From Tetradesmus obliquus (taxonomy: Eukaryota > Chlorophyta > Chlorophyceae > Sphaeropleales > Scenedesmaceae), in NCBI GenBank assembly GCA_030272155.1, contig CP126206.1, forward strand, positions 124,001 through 188,000: DNA of 64,000 nucleotides, given 5' to 3'. Within the stretch, counting starts at the first letter, position 1; each line of letters begins with the position of its first letter. Shown one piece after another: positions 32,901-42,203 of the stretch. The translations under genes were made by a program, and so were the position numbers. The notes below the pieces were generated by a model. The model had not been told where the DNA came from and made no database searches. It was given only the letters and a program-made list of their open reading frames with translations.

Positions 32901-34492
32901 CATCCAGGCCTGGGGACGTGTTCGGCTTGGAGTCTGACATAGCCTGGAGCACTGCGGCTGCGGTGACCACTGCGCTGCCATCTGCTGCTGCTGGCTGCCG
33001 AGGCAAACTAGCGACGGTTGCGAGGATGGCAGCCTGGGCGGCTGGGTCCACTGTTGGCTGCGCACTCACACCAGCCCACTGCGTGATGGCCACCTTGGCA
33101 GGCCCTGCTCCCTCCCACACATACGCGCCGGCTGTACTGCGTAGAGCAACCACCTTCCTGGAGGCAGGAGCTCGCTCCAGGGCACGCAGCTGCTCCGTGA
33201 TGCAGGGGTTGGGCTGCTCCCCGCGGTGCAGCCACTGCTGCCGCTGCAGCCGTTCGCTGGCTGACCATGCTGCCTGCTGGGCGGCGCGGAGGGCTGCGCG
33301 GGCAGCCGTCAGCGCCGCCATCGCTGCGTTGATCTGCGGCTGACCTGCACCTGCGCCAAGCTGCTCCAGGGCTGCCTGCACCTGCTGCTGGGCACCGGCG
33401 TACGTTGGCAGCGCTGTGTCAGCGTGCCAGGCCTTGCGAATCTCCCGGCACTTGGCCAGGAGCCGGTGCTTGAAGCCAGGCCACCAAACAAGGCGGGCAA
33501 AGTCGGACGTTGGCTCGCCCTGCAGCTCGATGAGCACCCAAGCCTTGAGCAGGGCGCGGTGGTTGGGGCTGCTCCAGAAGTCCACACGGGCGCGGGCAAG
33601 GCCAGGGCCAGTGGGGTGGGGGGGGCTGCAGGGGAGCCAGCTCAAGCACCAAAGGGAAGTGGTCAGAGACACTCGAGGGAGCTGTGGCACATGACGCCAC
33701 GCTGGCGCGCAGCGCGCTGCCAACATAAGCTCGATCCAGCCGTGCTACATGTCCAATTTGCGGGTTGCGATGGATGAACGTGTAGGTGCGGCGCGTAGGA
33801 TGCAAGCACCGGTACGCATCAGCAGCACCTGGTGCCGCTGCTTGCCAAGCCCGCATGGATGGGGCGTCGGGCGTGGTGGGCTGGCCGGCAAGGCAGCGTC
33901 TGTCGGCCGCAGGATCATCAACATAGTTCCAGTCGCCGATGAAGATGCTGCTGGTAGGGTTGGCCGCCCAGAGCGGCGCCAGCGTGCCTGTGATGTAGGC
34001 CTGGCGGTCCACAGAATCATTAGGACAGTACACATTAACAAGATGAACAGTATGGCCACCCCACTTAAAGTGGAGCACCATCAGACGGCCGCGGGCGTCC
34101 CTGTCGGCGTCAGCCTCAGGTAGCACTTGTAGGGAGCCCTCGGATACCAGCTTTCGCTGCCACAAGATGAGGTTGCCAGCTGAGTAGGGGTGTAAAGGAT
34201 CAGCGTTGAAGCTGTACTTAAAGTCAAACCCTGCATAATGGGGCTTCTGCGTAGCAGCAGCCCGCTGAGCTGCTGCTGCATTTAGCGCCGCCACCACCTG
34301 TGCAATCTCGTCATACTGCAACCTGCACTCCTGCACGGCAACGACGTGCAGATCCAGGTCCACCCAACCTGCTGCCGCCTGCGCTGCGCAGGCCAGGAGC
34401 CCCGCACAGCCCACGCCACCCACATTATGACTGGCAATGCGCAGGGCGTGTTTGCGCATGCCAGCCCTTGTAGGCCCGGTTGTACCGGGCAT
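29933..34492 (-). pseudogene. LINE ORF2: endonuclease-reverse transcriptase, frameshifted
   Basis: The N-terminal part (34492 to about 33640) is an apurinic-type endonuclease with IASHNVGG, VVAVQECR, LVNVYCPND, FIGDWNYVDD and SVSDHFPLVLEL. The reverse transcriptase (about 33610-31790) shows GLDGLPVAVYK, NYRPITLLNTDYRLL, AALLDFAKAYDTLDR, VRQGCPLSPLLY and the catalytic FADD (QFADDTQVY). Downstream are RPAEGGFGALPW and the zinc motif CMCGAACPGLVHHFWECP (about 30545). Three frame sections are needed. The first shift lies at the G8 run near 33619-33626 and the second near 31790. A TGA at 30645-30647 follows WKMR and is in frame with the zinc-finger part, consistent with a CGA to TGA change. The original protein would have been about 1,500 aa. 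Confidence 0.85.
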
Positions 34493-34547
34493 TTAGGCGT
34501 CGTGGGAGGGGGGTGCCGCGCCGGGAGGCGCGGCGCCAGCAGTGCTG

Positions 34548-34549
<2 letters not shown>

Positions 34550-34586
<37 letters not shown>

Positions 34587-34617
34587 GGCGGCGGCTGCTG
34601 CTGCTGCTGCTGCTGTG
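34550..34617 (+). repeat. CTG tract in the LINE ORF1-ORF2 spacer
   Basis: Two CTG runs separated by cggcggcgg, between the ORF1 stop and the ORF2 start. Confidence 0.85.
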
Positions 34618-34672
34618 GGATAGGGTAGAGCTGGAAGTCGTGAGGCTGCCACTTCAGCTGCTGTAGCAGCTT

Positions 34673-35229
34673 CTAGCGCGCTTCCTGGTGCCCTGAGGGC
34701 TTGCGGACCGGGGGCCGGCCAAGGCGCGGCGCCGCAGGCGCCGCTGAAGCCACCTCCATGTCCTGCGCCACCACTGCAGCGCGCTGCCCTTGGCTGACTT
34801 GCACGGCCTTGCTCGAATACGCAAAATCCGAGGCAGAGAAGTCAGCTGGGCGCTTGGCACGCTGCGGCGGCGGCAGGCACAGGCTTCGCGGCGGCTCCGG
34901 CAGCTGCTGCTGCGGCCGCCGCCGTGGCCGCGCCCGCTTGCGCTGGCGCTGCGGCGGGGCTGCCCCATATTCATACCAGTCCGCCGGGTCCTCGACAGCC
35001 AACAGCGCAAGCGCGGCAGCAGGCGCGGCCTCAGCTGGAGGCGGCACCTGCTGCTGCTGCTGCTGCTGCTGCTGTGTAGGCTGCCCCTGTTGCTGCTGCT
35101 GCCGCTGCTTGGGCTTCCCCTGCTGCTGCTGCTGCTGCTGCTGTCGCTGCTTGGGCGTCGCCTTAGGTGCGGCAGCAGGCTCTGCAGGAAGCGAGGCAGC
35201 AGGCACACCATCTGCTGGAGCCGGTGCGG

Positions 35230-35264
<35 letters not shown>

Positions 35265-36748
35265 GGCGACACTTCAGTGGTGGCAGCCGACGCTGCCGGA
35301 GGCACACCATCTGCTGGAGCTGGCGTGGACTGCTGCTGCTGCTGCTGCTGCTGGGGTGGCACTTCACTGGCGGCAGCTGACGCTGCCGGAGGCACACCAT
35401 CAACCAGAGACGGCGTGGACTGCTGCTGCTGCTGGTGCTGCTGCTGGGGCGTCACTGCAGTGGTGGCAGCTGAGGCTGCCGGGGGCACACCATCTGCTGG
35501 AGGCGGCGTGGACTGCTGCTGCTGCTGCTGCTTCTGGGGCGTCACTTCACTGGTGGCACCTGGCGCCGCCGGAGGCACACCACCTGCTGGAGGAGGCGGC
35601 GGTGGCTGCTGCTGCTGTTGCTGCTGCGCATGCTGCTGCGGCTGCTGGTCATCAGGACTGACAGCAGCCGTATTGCTGCTGCTGTTGCTGCCGGTGCTGC
35701 GGCTGCCGCTGTTGTTGTTGCTGCCGGGCAGCTTGGCGCCGCCTGCACCGCCAGAAACAACGCTGGCGTACGTGCCGCTTGTGGCGCTGCTGCCGCTGTC
35801 GCTGTCGCTACTGCTGCTGCTGCTGCCGCCGGCGGCAGCAGCTGCTGCGGCTGCCTCGGCTGTGGCAGCAGCGCCAGCTCCCTGCTGCTGCTGTTGCTGC
35901 TGCTGCTGCTTCGTGCACAGCCAGGGCGGCATGCTAGGCCCTGGCTGCGGCAGCACAGCCATGCTAGCCTGGCTGTGCTGGAAGCGCGGCAGTGGGCTGG
36001 CGCCAGAGCTGTCGACCACCTGCAGGTCGAACAAGCCGGAGCCGGCCGTGCTCGGGGGCAGCACCGCGACAACCAGGCGGCGGTCAGCCATGTTGGCTGC
36101 GCAACCGTCGTTGGGCACCGGGAAGCAGCCTGCTGTGCGGAAGCCGGCGCCTTCCAGGCAGCGGCGGAGCACAGCGTTGCTGAGCGAGACATTGACACCT
36201 GTGACACGCGTGGCTCTGTAACTGAGCGTGGGCCTGGCGCCCGTGTTCAGTCCCACTGTCAGCATGGCGGCGCCTTGAAAGCCTGGTGCAGAGTATGGCT
36301 CCGGGACGGGCAGAGTGCCCTCAGCAGAGAGCATGTCAGCGAGGGCACTGGCCATGGCCACTGGGCCAACCGCCTGCACCTCCACGAACGTATCCTGCTT
36401 GTCTGCTGTGTCCCTGAAGCGAGGGGGGTTGATGTGCAGCTGCACCTCATCTGCTGAAAGCTGTGCTGCACCGCACGCAGCGCTGCACACCGCGCCTACT
36501 GCTGGTAGCAGGTTGCTGCTGACGAGCTCGCGCTGCTCAGGCAGAAGAGCAGGATACCGCACCGTGAAAGCTGCCGTGGAGCAGTCCAGTCCTGCTATAT
36601 CCTCTGTCGGCACCTTGAGCAGGATCAGAGGCTTGTTGAGCTTGGTACATGGCTGCTGCTGCTGATGATGCTGCTGCTGCTGCTGCGGCTTGCGCTGCTG
36701 CTGCTGCTGCTGCTTCCGCGAGGGGCTATTGCTGCGAGGCATCTGCAA
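34673..36748 (-). CDS. LINE ORF1, polyGln-rich, 691 aa
   Basis: Intact frame from ATG at 36748 to TAG at 34673. Residues about 38-260 are a folded-looking region (PLILLKVPTEDIAGLDCSTA, AVRYP-type strands, DTFVEVQAVGP, MADRRLVVAVLPPSTAG) that may bind RNA as LINE ORF1 proteins do. It is followed by Ser/Gly/Ala linkers and an array of about five imperfect ~30-40-residue repeats: polyGln, then STPxPADGVPPAASAATTEV. The C-terminus is basic (RQRKRARPRRRP). No CCHC knuckle was seen. The pure CAG content also makes the complementary frames open, including a 506-codon plus-strand frame that is a shadow. Confidence 0.75.
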
Positions 36749-36961
36749 ATAACGTAATGTGAAGCTAAAGGGTGGTTAAGGCGCCCATAGTTGGCGAGCA
36801 GGCACGGCAGGGGCGTCCAGCAGGCCCCGGGCCGGCAGGTCGTGGCCAGCCGGGCAGGAGCGCCAGCTCCCGCCTACGCTGCTCGAAACGCTATAACACA
36901 GAGTAATGGATGGCTTAGGTGCGCCGAAGAAGCTAGGGGGCTTGTACAGGGAGGCCCATTT

Positions 36962-37230
36962 GAGAGAGAGAGAGAGGGGTTACACTGGTGTACTCACGCG
37001 GCATACGCCACCACTAACACCTGAAAGGATTTGAAGCTGCGATCAGCTCAGCTCGGGCTGTCACTCAAATGAGGTTCAACCCCATGAAAAACCTCTGTGT
37101 GTGAGATCAAGTTTGGTCATGCACGCATAACCGTCTCTCCCATCAAACGCAATTCTGGTGCAATCAAAAAGTTTTCGTGTCCAAACATGAATGCACTTTT
37201 CTAAACAGTGTCAGTGACAGCACACTATAC
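36962..37230 (+). repeat. Dispersed repeat at the 5' end of the LINE (copy 3)
   Basis: Starts gagagagagagaggggttac and runs to cactatacat. Its first ~170 bp repeat 29185-29364 and the remainder continues as in copy 1 (28811-29090). It is the other flank of the LINE insertion. Confidence 0.75.
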
Positions 37231-38184
37231 ATTTTCCCATTTTTCGACTTGCCGCAGACCGACAGGAGCAAGAAAAAACCCAGTTTTGACAACGTTTTGG
37301 CACGTTCGTGCCGGGGCGTGGTTATGTCACATATGGGGGGGTGCGCGGACGTAAACGGCACAGGGCAGCTCGGTGAAGTGCAGACGCGAGTTCGATTCCT
37401 GGGGTGTCCGCTTTTCCGGGCGTGTCGCTGTAAGCCGGGATTGCGCGCGCCTGATGCGGTGAACGTGTTGAATAAGAATTCATTGGCGTATAGCCGGTGT
37501 CTGGTGGCACGGACTTGGGTCCCTGAAGCGGCACATGTGTGTCTGTGCCGTGGGTAGACTGTGTGCCACGTAACGTGTCTGGCGCGCGCAGATGTTGAAC
37601 AAATTGCTTATAATGTGGTTTGAATCGTTACTGTAACTGTTTAAGGCTGTTGGAACGGCGGATGCAGCAGTCACTTGAGGCTGATATTTCAGCAGGTGGG
37701 CTTAGCTAAACCCTATATAGGCAGTGCATTAAGATGGTGCCCGGACCCACATGTAACTATCCTCTCTCAATACGGGCAGCATCAACGGACATCCACGGGT
37801 TCGGTGGCCGAATGCAAAGGCCATTCAAAAGTGGCGAGGCCACATACTCAAGTACACAGGCCCTGTGGACAGGGTATACGTGTAACCGTGCTACATGTTG
37901 GCCTACCACTGGTCACCGTACGCAGCCGTAGTCACCACCCCCTTCAGCTCACTGTGCAGCTCTTCACACAGTACTGTGTCCCTGGTGTTACCTGCCTACA
38001 CTGTAGGATTCGTCCTGGCAGGATTCCTCTAGAGTTGTGACTGCCGTCTAGCAGCTCAATGCGACAGAAGCCACCTAAGAAAGTAACCATCCATACGTAT
38101 ATACGAGTATACACAGCAGCAACGGCTCGCTGGCAGTACTTGGTGACAGTGTTGGCACATACGAATCCAGCCTGATTCACTATG

Positions 38185-38300
38185 GTCACCGAGATGTCCA
38201 GCTGCATGTCCAGGCATGTCCAGTTGCATCAAATCGTGTCCAGTTGGTGGGTGTGCACGTCCAGTCGCGTGTCCAGCCTGCTGCAGCTGGACATCTGCTG
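38185..38300 (+). repeat. gtccag-rich inverted repeat, left copy
   Basis: Repeats of atgtccagttgcatgtccag. The segment cactatggtcaccgagatgt and following is the inverse of 44545-44613 (tgcaactggacatttcagtg, accatagtg). About 6.4 kb separates the two, and the Helitron-type helicase lies between them. Confidence 0.65.
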
Positions 38301-38406
38301 CTGCTGAGACGACGTAAGCTCATATACGACACGCTACCGGCGTGAGGAGCCCCAAGTAATGTTCATGTATGTCTGAAGCACATCCATTACTATCCATCCA
38401 TTATTA

Positions 38407-38505
38407 CTAAAAAGAAATACGGTCCGTCCGTCAGTCAGTCAGTCCGTCAGTCAGTCAGTCAGTCAGTCAGAAGCCTGGCTTAGGACCTGGCCGTTGAACC
38501 CCAGG
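38407..38505 (+). repeat. Direct repeat flanking the helicase, upstream copy, with (GTCA)n
   Basis: aatacggtccgtc, a gtcagtcag tract, then gcttaggacctggccgttga accccag. The downstream copy (41796-41853) has the same order with a shorter gtcag tract. Confidence 0.8.
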
Positions 38506-38698
38506 GCGTCTGCGGAACTCCGTGAACACAGCAGTGCAGCGTCGTATCAAGATCAGGTTTTTTTACCGCACACCTATGAGATGCAACGACTTGCGATCAG
38601 CGCTGTTCCTTAATGCTGCAGTGAACTGCTGTCGCGGTTGTACCCACCAAGCACTGCGTCATTGACTGTGGAGTTTGAAGGATGCGTCTAAGCTGTAC

Positions 38699-41328
38699 AT
38701 GAGGTGGTGGACAGTGATCAGCGTGATCTTGCTGGCCATCACTGCCACGGCTGCAGCAACCACCACACCCAACAGCAGGGCGTCTCTGCAGCGGCAGCAG
38801 CACGCTGCGAGGCAAGCAGATCGCGATGATCGACACGAGGAAGGTGAGTGGTGCCGGTATGGATGTTGTGCGGGCACTGATGTCTTCAGAATGTTCGCGA
38901 ACTTATGCAGAGCGAGCAGTGATCGTCACTGTGAGGCAAGGTGGGCTGCGCTAAACGCTTCCATTCCTGCTGCCGATTGTTGATATTGCAGTGGGAGTTT
39001 CACCCGCTGCAATTGGAGCTCCACTCGCCAGTCCACCTGCAACAGATGCAGCTCAGCCAGCAGCAGCTCAGACACCAGGTGCGTCAACAGCAGCAGCACA
39101 GCCAGCACAACAGACGATGCTGGAATGTTGGAATTTCCGAGAAAGCAGCTTCTGGACGTTTGATGTTCAGCTTGACGTCTTCCAGCAGCTCATGTCTGAT
39201 GTTGCCTGCCTGCATGCCTGCCTGCCTGCAGGTGCTGCCACAGAGCCAGTGGGCCAGCTGCCACCCAATGTTCAGCAGCGGCAGCAACAGTTCCTTGCCA
39301 GCATGCTCTCTGCACCGCAGCCTGTGCAGTCTGCCTACCAGAATGCGCTGCAGGTTCTGCAGCGGCGCTTGCAGGAACAGGCAGCAGCCCGTGCTGCTGT
39401 AGCAGCAGCAGCCCAGCAAGCGCGTCCAGCAGCCCAGCAGGCGGGTGCAGCAGCCCAGCCCCAAGTTACCACTGCATCAGCGCAGTTCTTGGCAGAGGTG
39501 ACAGTGCCTGAGCAGGGGCACCCGCACCGGCCAGTTCTTCTTCCAGCTCGCGTGCTGCGGGTGACATCTCAGCAGCACCTGCAGCAGGTGCTTGCTCAGT
39601 TGGAACATGAGTTTGACGTACCGCTGCAGTACTCCGTGCAGTATCTGCTGCCAGCAAAGCCACCCATGCAGCCGCAGCTGCCGCCTCAGCAGCCGCCTGT
39701 GCAGCCACCGCCAATTTGCGCCGCAGCAAGGCATTGTTGCCGAGCAGCTGCAGCGCTTCCCTGTGCGGCAGCAGCAGGCAAAGCGTGATGCCTTGCTGCC
39801 GCAGCTGAATGCCGCACAGCGTGTCGTGTATGATGCTGTGATGCAAGCTGTGCTGGGCGGAGGTGAGGATAGCAACACAGCGTTTTTTGTGTATGGGTTG
39901 GGTGGGGCAGGCAAGACCTTTTTGTACGAAGCGCTGTTGTGCGCTGTGCGTGCAGAAGGCAAGGTTGCTCTTGCAAGTGCATCCTCAGGCATTGCTGCGC
40001 TGCTGCTGCCTGGGGGGCGCACTGCACACTCCACATTCAAGATTCCTGTAGCGCGTCTGCATGCAGAATCCACGTGCAATGTGTCTGCACAGAGTGCTGT
40101 GGCTGAGCTGCTGAGGGCTGCAGACTTGATTGTGTGGGATGAGGCGCCCATGGTCCACAGGCATGCCTTTGAGGCTGTTGATCGCATGTTGCGCGACATA
40201 ATGAGGAGTGTTGCTCCAGCAAATGAGGACAAGCTGTTTGGTGGAAAGGTTGTGGTGTTTGGTGGTGACTTCAGGCAGGTGCTGCCTGTGGTGCCGCGCG
40301 GCACACGTGGTCATATTGTCAATGCTGCACTCAACCAGTCCTCTGCACTGTGGCCGCACATTGTGGTGCACCGCCTGCATGAGAATATGCGTGTGCGAAC
40401 TCTGATGGCAGCATGTGATGCAGCTGCTGCCGCAAGGCAGCAGCAGTTTGCAGATTGGCTGCAGCGCGTGGGCGAGGGCACCGAGCCCACATGCGCTGCT
40501 GTAGGCGAGGATTACATACGCCTGCCTGATGAGGTCGTGTGTGGCGGAGGGCAGCAAGAGGGCACTTTGCAGGAATCGATAGATGCTGTGTATGGGGTAT
40601 TTGACAGCCAAAGCGGTGATGCTGCACGACAGCAGTACATTGTGGAGCGTGCGATCCTTACGCCTCTGAATGATGATGTTGATGCAGTGAATGATCTGAT
40701 GACAGCAAGGATGTGTGCACCCCGGCCTGACGGTGTTCAGGTTGAGAGCCGTGTGTACAGCAGTGCTGACTCAGTGGTGCGCGGTGAGCAACAAGGTCAC
40801 CTGTATCCACCAGAGTTTTTGAACACTCTGCGCATGTCTGGCTTGCCGCCACACAAGCTGCGCTTGCACGTTGGGTGCCCTATCATTCTGCTGCGCAACA
40901 TGTCTGCAGGATTGGCGAATGGCACACGCATGGTGGTCACGAAACTCATGGACAACTTCATCCAGGCAAAGGTGGCCACAGGCCCTGTAAAGGGCCGAGT
41001 GGTGTGGCTGCCACGCCTGAACCTGCAGCCCTCTGATGCACAGGCTATGCCTTTTGATATGTGCAGGCGCCAGTTTCCAGTGCGCGTTGCATATGCCATG
41101 ACAATCAACAAGGCGCAGGGGCAGACCCTCAAGGCAGCAGGTGTGTACCTGCCTCGCCCTGTGTTCTCGCATGGTCAGTTGTATGTTGCCTTCTCGCGGG
41201 TTGGCATCTGGAGTGCCCTCAAGGTGTTGGTGGTTGGGGGCTTCCGTGCAGCTACTGCGGCTATTGCAGCTGGTGTGTACACTAAGAATGTTGTGTATCG
41301 TGAGGTGTTCCAGGGCATCGGGGTTTGA
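38699..41328 (+). pseudogene. Helitron-type PIF1-like DNA helicase, one frameshift
   Basis: The helicase half (about 39720-41328) has the Walker A motif GLGGAGKTFLYEALL, ASSGIAALLLPGGRTAHSTF, the Walker B motif LIVWDEAPM, VFGGDFRQVLPVV, and the C-terminal LANGTRMVV and AYAMTINKAQGQTLKAAGVY motifs, typical of the helicase of Helitrons. N-terminal of it is an Ala/Gln-rich region (from 38992) in another frame. A single-base shift near 39708-39716 joins PPVQPPP to QFAPQQGIVAEQL. A phase-consistent intron (38844-38991) links this to a short exon from ATG 38699 encoding a hydrophobic MRWWTVISVILLAITATAA segment, odd for a helicase. No Rep (HUH) domain was found, so this is a partial element. Confidence 0.8.
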
Positions 41329-41630
41329 GCTTCACACTCGGCACTGGAACAGTGTGCTTGAGGAACTCGGCCCTGGAGCTCTGGCATGTATTTATAATCT
41401 ATCATGCTGCAGCTGCAGTGGTTGCGGTAGCTGCAAATGTCACATGCTGCAACAAGCCGCTGGCCACGTTTTGCTTACGTAACACACCAACTGTAGCTGG
41501 TGTGTAGACGCAAGATGTTGTGTAACATGAGGTGTTCCAGGACGTTGGGGTATGAGCACCACACTTGGCACTGGAGCACTGTGCCTAAGATACTCAATAG
41601 ATGCCGCTCTGGCATAAGTAACTATGCTAT
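41282..41630 (+). repeat. Tandem duplication of the helicase 3' end
   Basis: The segment aatgttgtgtatcgtgaggt through ggcactggaacagtgtgctt (41286-41357) recurs about 223 bp downstream as agatgttgtgtaacatgagg and onward (41509-41580). The second copy lies beyond the stop codon. Confidence 0.8.
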
Positions 41631-41789
41631 ATGCGTGCAGCTGCAGTTACCAAAGCTGCCTCACACCAAAGGGTTCGGACAGACGTCAGGCCACCTTTGT
41701 CCCGCAGCAGCACACCTGAACAACACAATGCACCTCCATGCCTGTCTTCCGTGCCAGATGCGAGTGGCGGAGCCACGGGTAACCACTAG

Positions 41790-42203
41790 TAATAAAATAC
41801 GGTCCGTCAGTCAGCTACTGCTCTCTGCTTAGGACCTGGCCGTTGAACCCCGAGGGGATTTGAAAAAGTGCTCAAGACGCTCAGACAGGCGCACGAGCAA
41901 CAGAGCAAAGTTACTTGAAGCTTTTTCGAATATTCTGAGGCGGTTGCAACGGTGTTCTGTGCAGGGGTGCTGCTGCAAATATTACGGGCAACAGCAGAAT
42001 CAGCAGGCAGTGAAGCGAGATTAATCAACATTTGTATTATTTAGCTGATCAGCTTGAGCAAACGGAGCACGGGCCACGGATGATCTCAGGTTACGCTTCT
42101 AAAGTTGCAGGTGTTGCAGCTGCTGCCCTGAGCACAGCACCAGCAACACGGGTGCCTCCCGTCCTTACTAGATAGGAGTGACGTAGTCACGGGAAACTGC
42201 TAG
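41790..42203 (+). mobile_element. Second Helitron-like 3' end, adjacent
   Basis: A second hairpin (GTGAC 42178-42182, GTCAC 42186-42190) precedes gggaaactgCTAG (42200-42203) and T, in the same layout as at 41789. The intervening ~410 bp begins with the repeat also found at 38407-38505. It may be a short non-autonomous Helitron inserted next to the first; its left end is inferred only from adjacency. Confidence 0.5.

Larger units (their letters stand above)
29365..36961 (-). mobile_element. LINE (non-LTR retrotransposon), about 7.6 kb, L1-like two-ORF layout
   Basis: Reading on the minus strand: 5' UTR (36961-36749), ORF1 (36748-34673), a 180-bp spacer, ORF2 with endonuclease, reverse transcriptase and CCHC/zf-RVT-like regions (34492-29933), and a 3' UTR of about 570 bp without a poly(A) tail. 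No long terminal repeats are present. The element is bounded by 170-bp direct repeats that are best read as a very long target-site duplication. ORF2 carries two frameshifts and a stop, so this copy is not autonomous. A diverged, 5'-truncated relative lies at 44985-45900. Confidence 0.85.
37231..38698. other. Repeat-rich spacer, no gene recognised
   Basis: Holds a tRNA-like fragment (37345-37411, rejected as a gene), an array of gtccag motifs (38185-38300), a (GTCA)n tract and the repeat shared with the Helitron 3' flank. Confidence 0.45.
38675..41789 (+). mobile_element. Helitron (partial), 3' terminus at CTAG 41786-41789
   Basis: The helicase is followed 0.46 kb downstream by a hairpin (GTGGC 41764-41768, GCCAC 41772-41776), then gggtaaccaCTAG and a T. 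This is the Helitron 3' signature: a short hairpin about ten bases before CTRR. The 5' TC end was not located, so the left border is arbitrary. Confidence 0.65.

Noticed and set aside
34701..36221. 506-codon plus-strand open frame, rich in polyCys
   Set aside because: It is the complementary frame of the polyGln LINE ORF1. PolyCys and polyLeu runs are what CTG repeats give in other frames.
37345..37411. tRNA-like sequence (gcggac ... gttcgattcc ... gtccgc)
   Set aside because: The ends pair and a B-box-like gttcgattcc is present, but the T-arm stem does not form and the A-to-B spacing is too short for a tRNA. At most it is a decayed tRNA or SINE piece.
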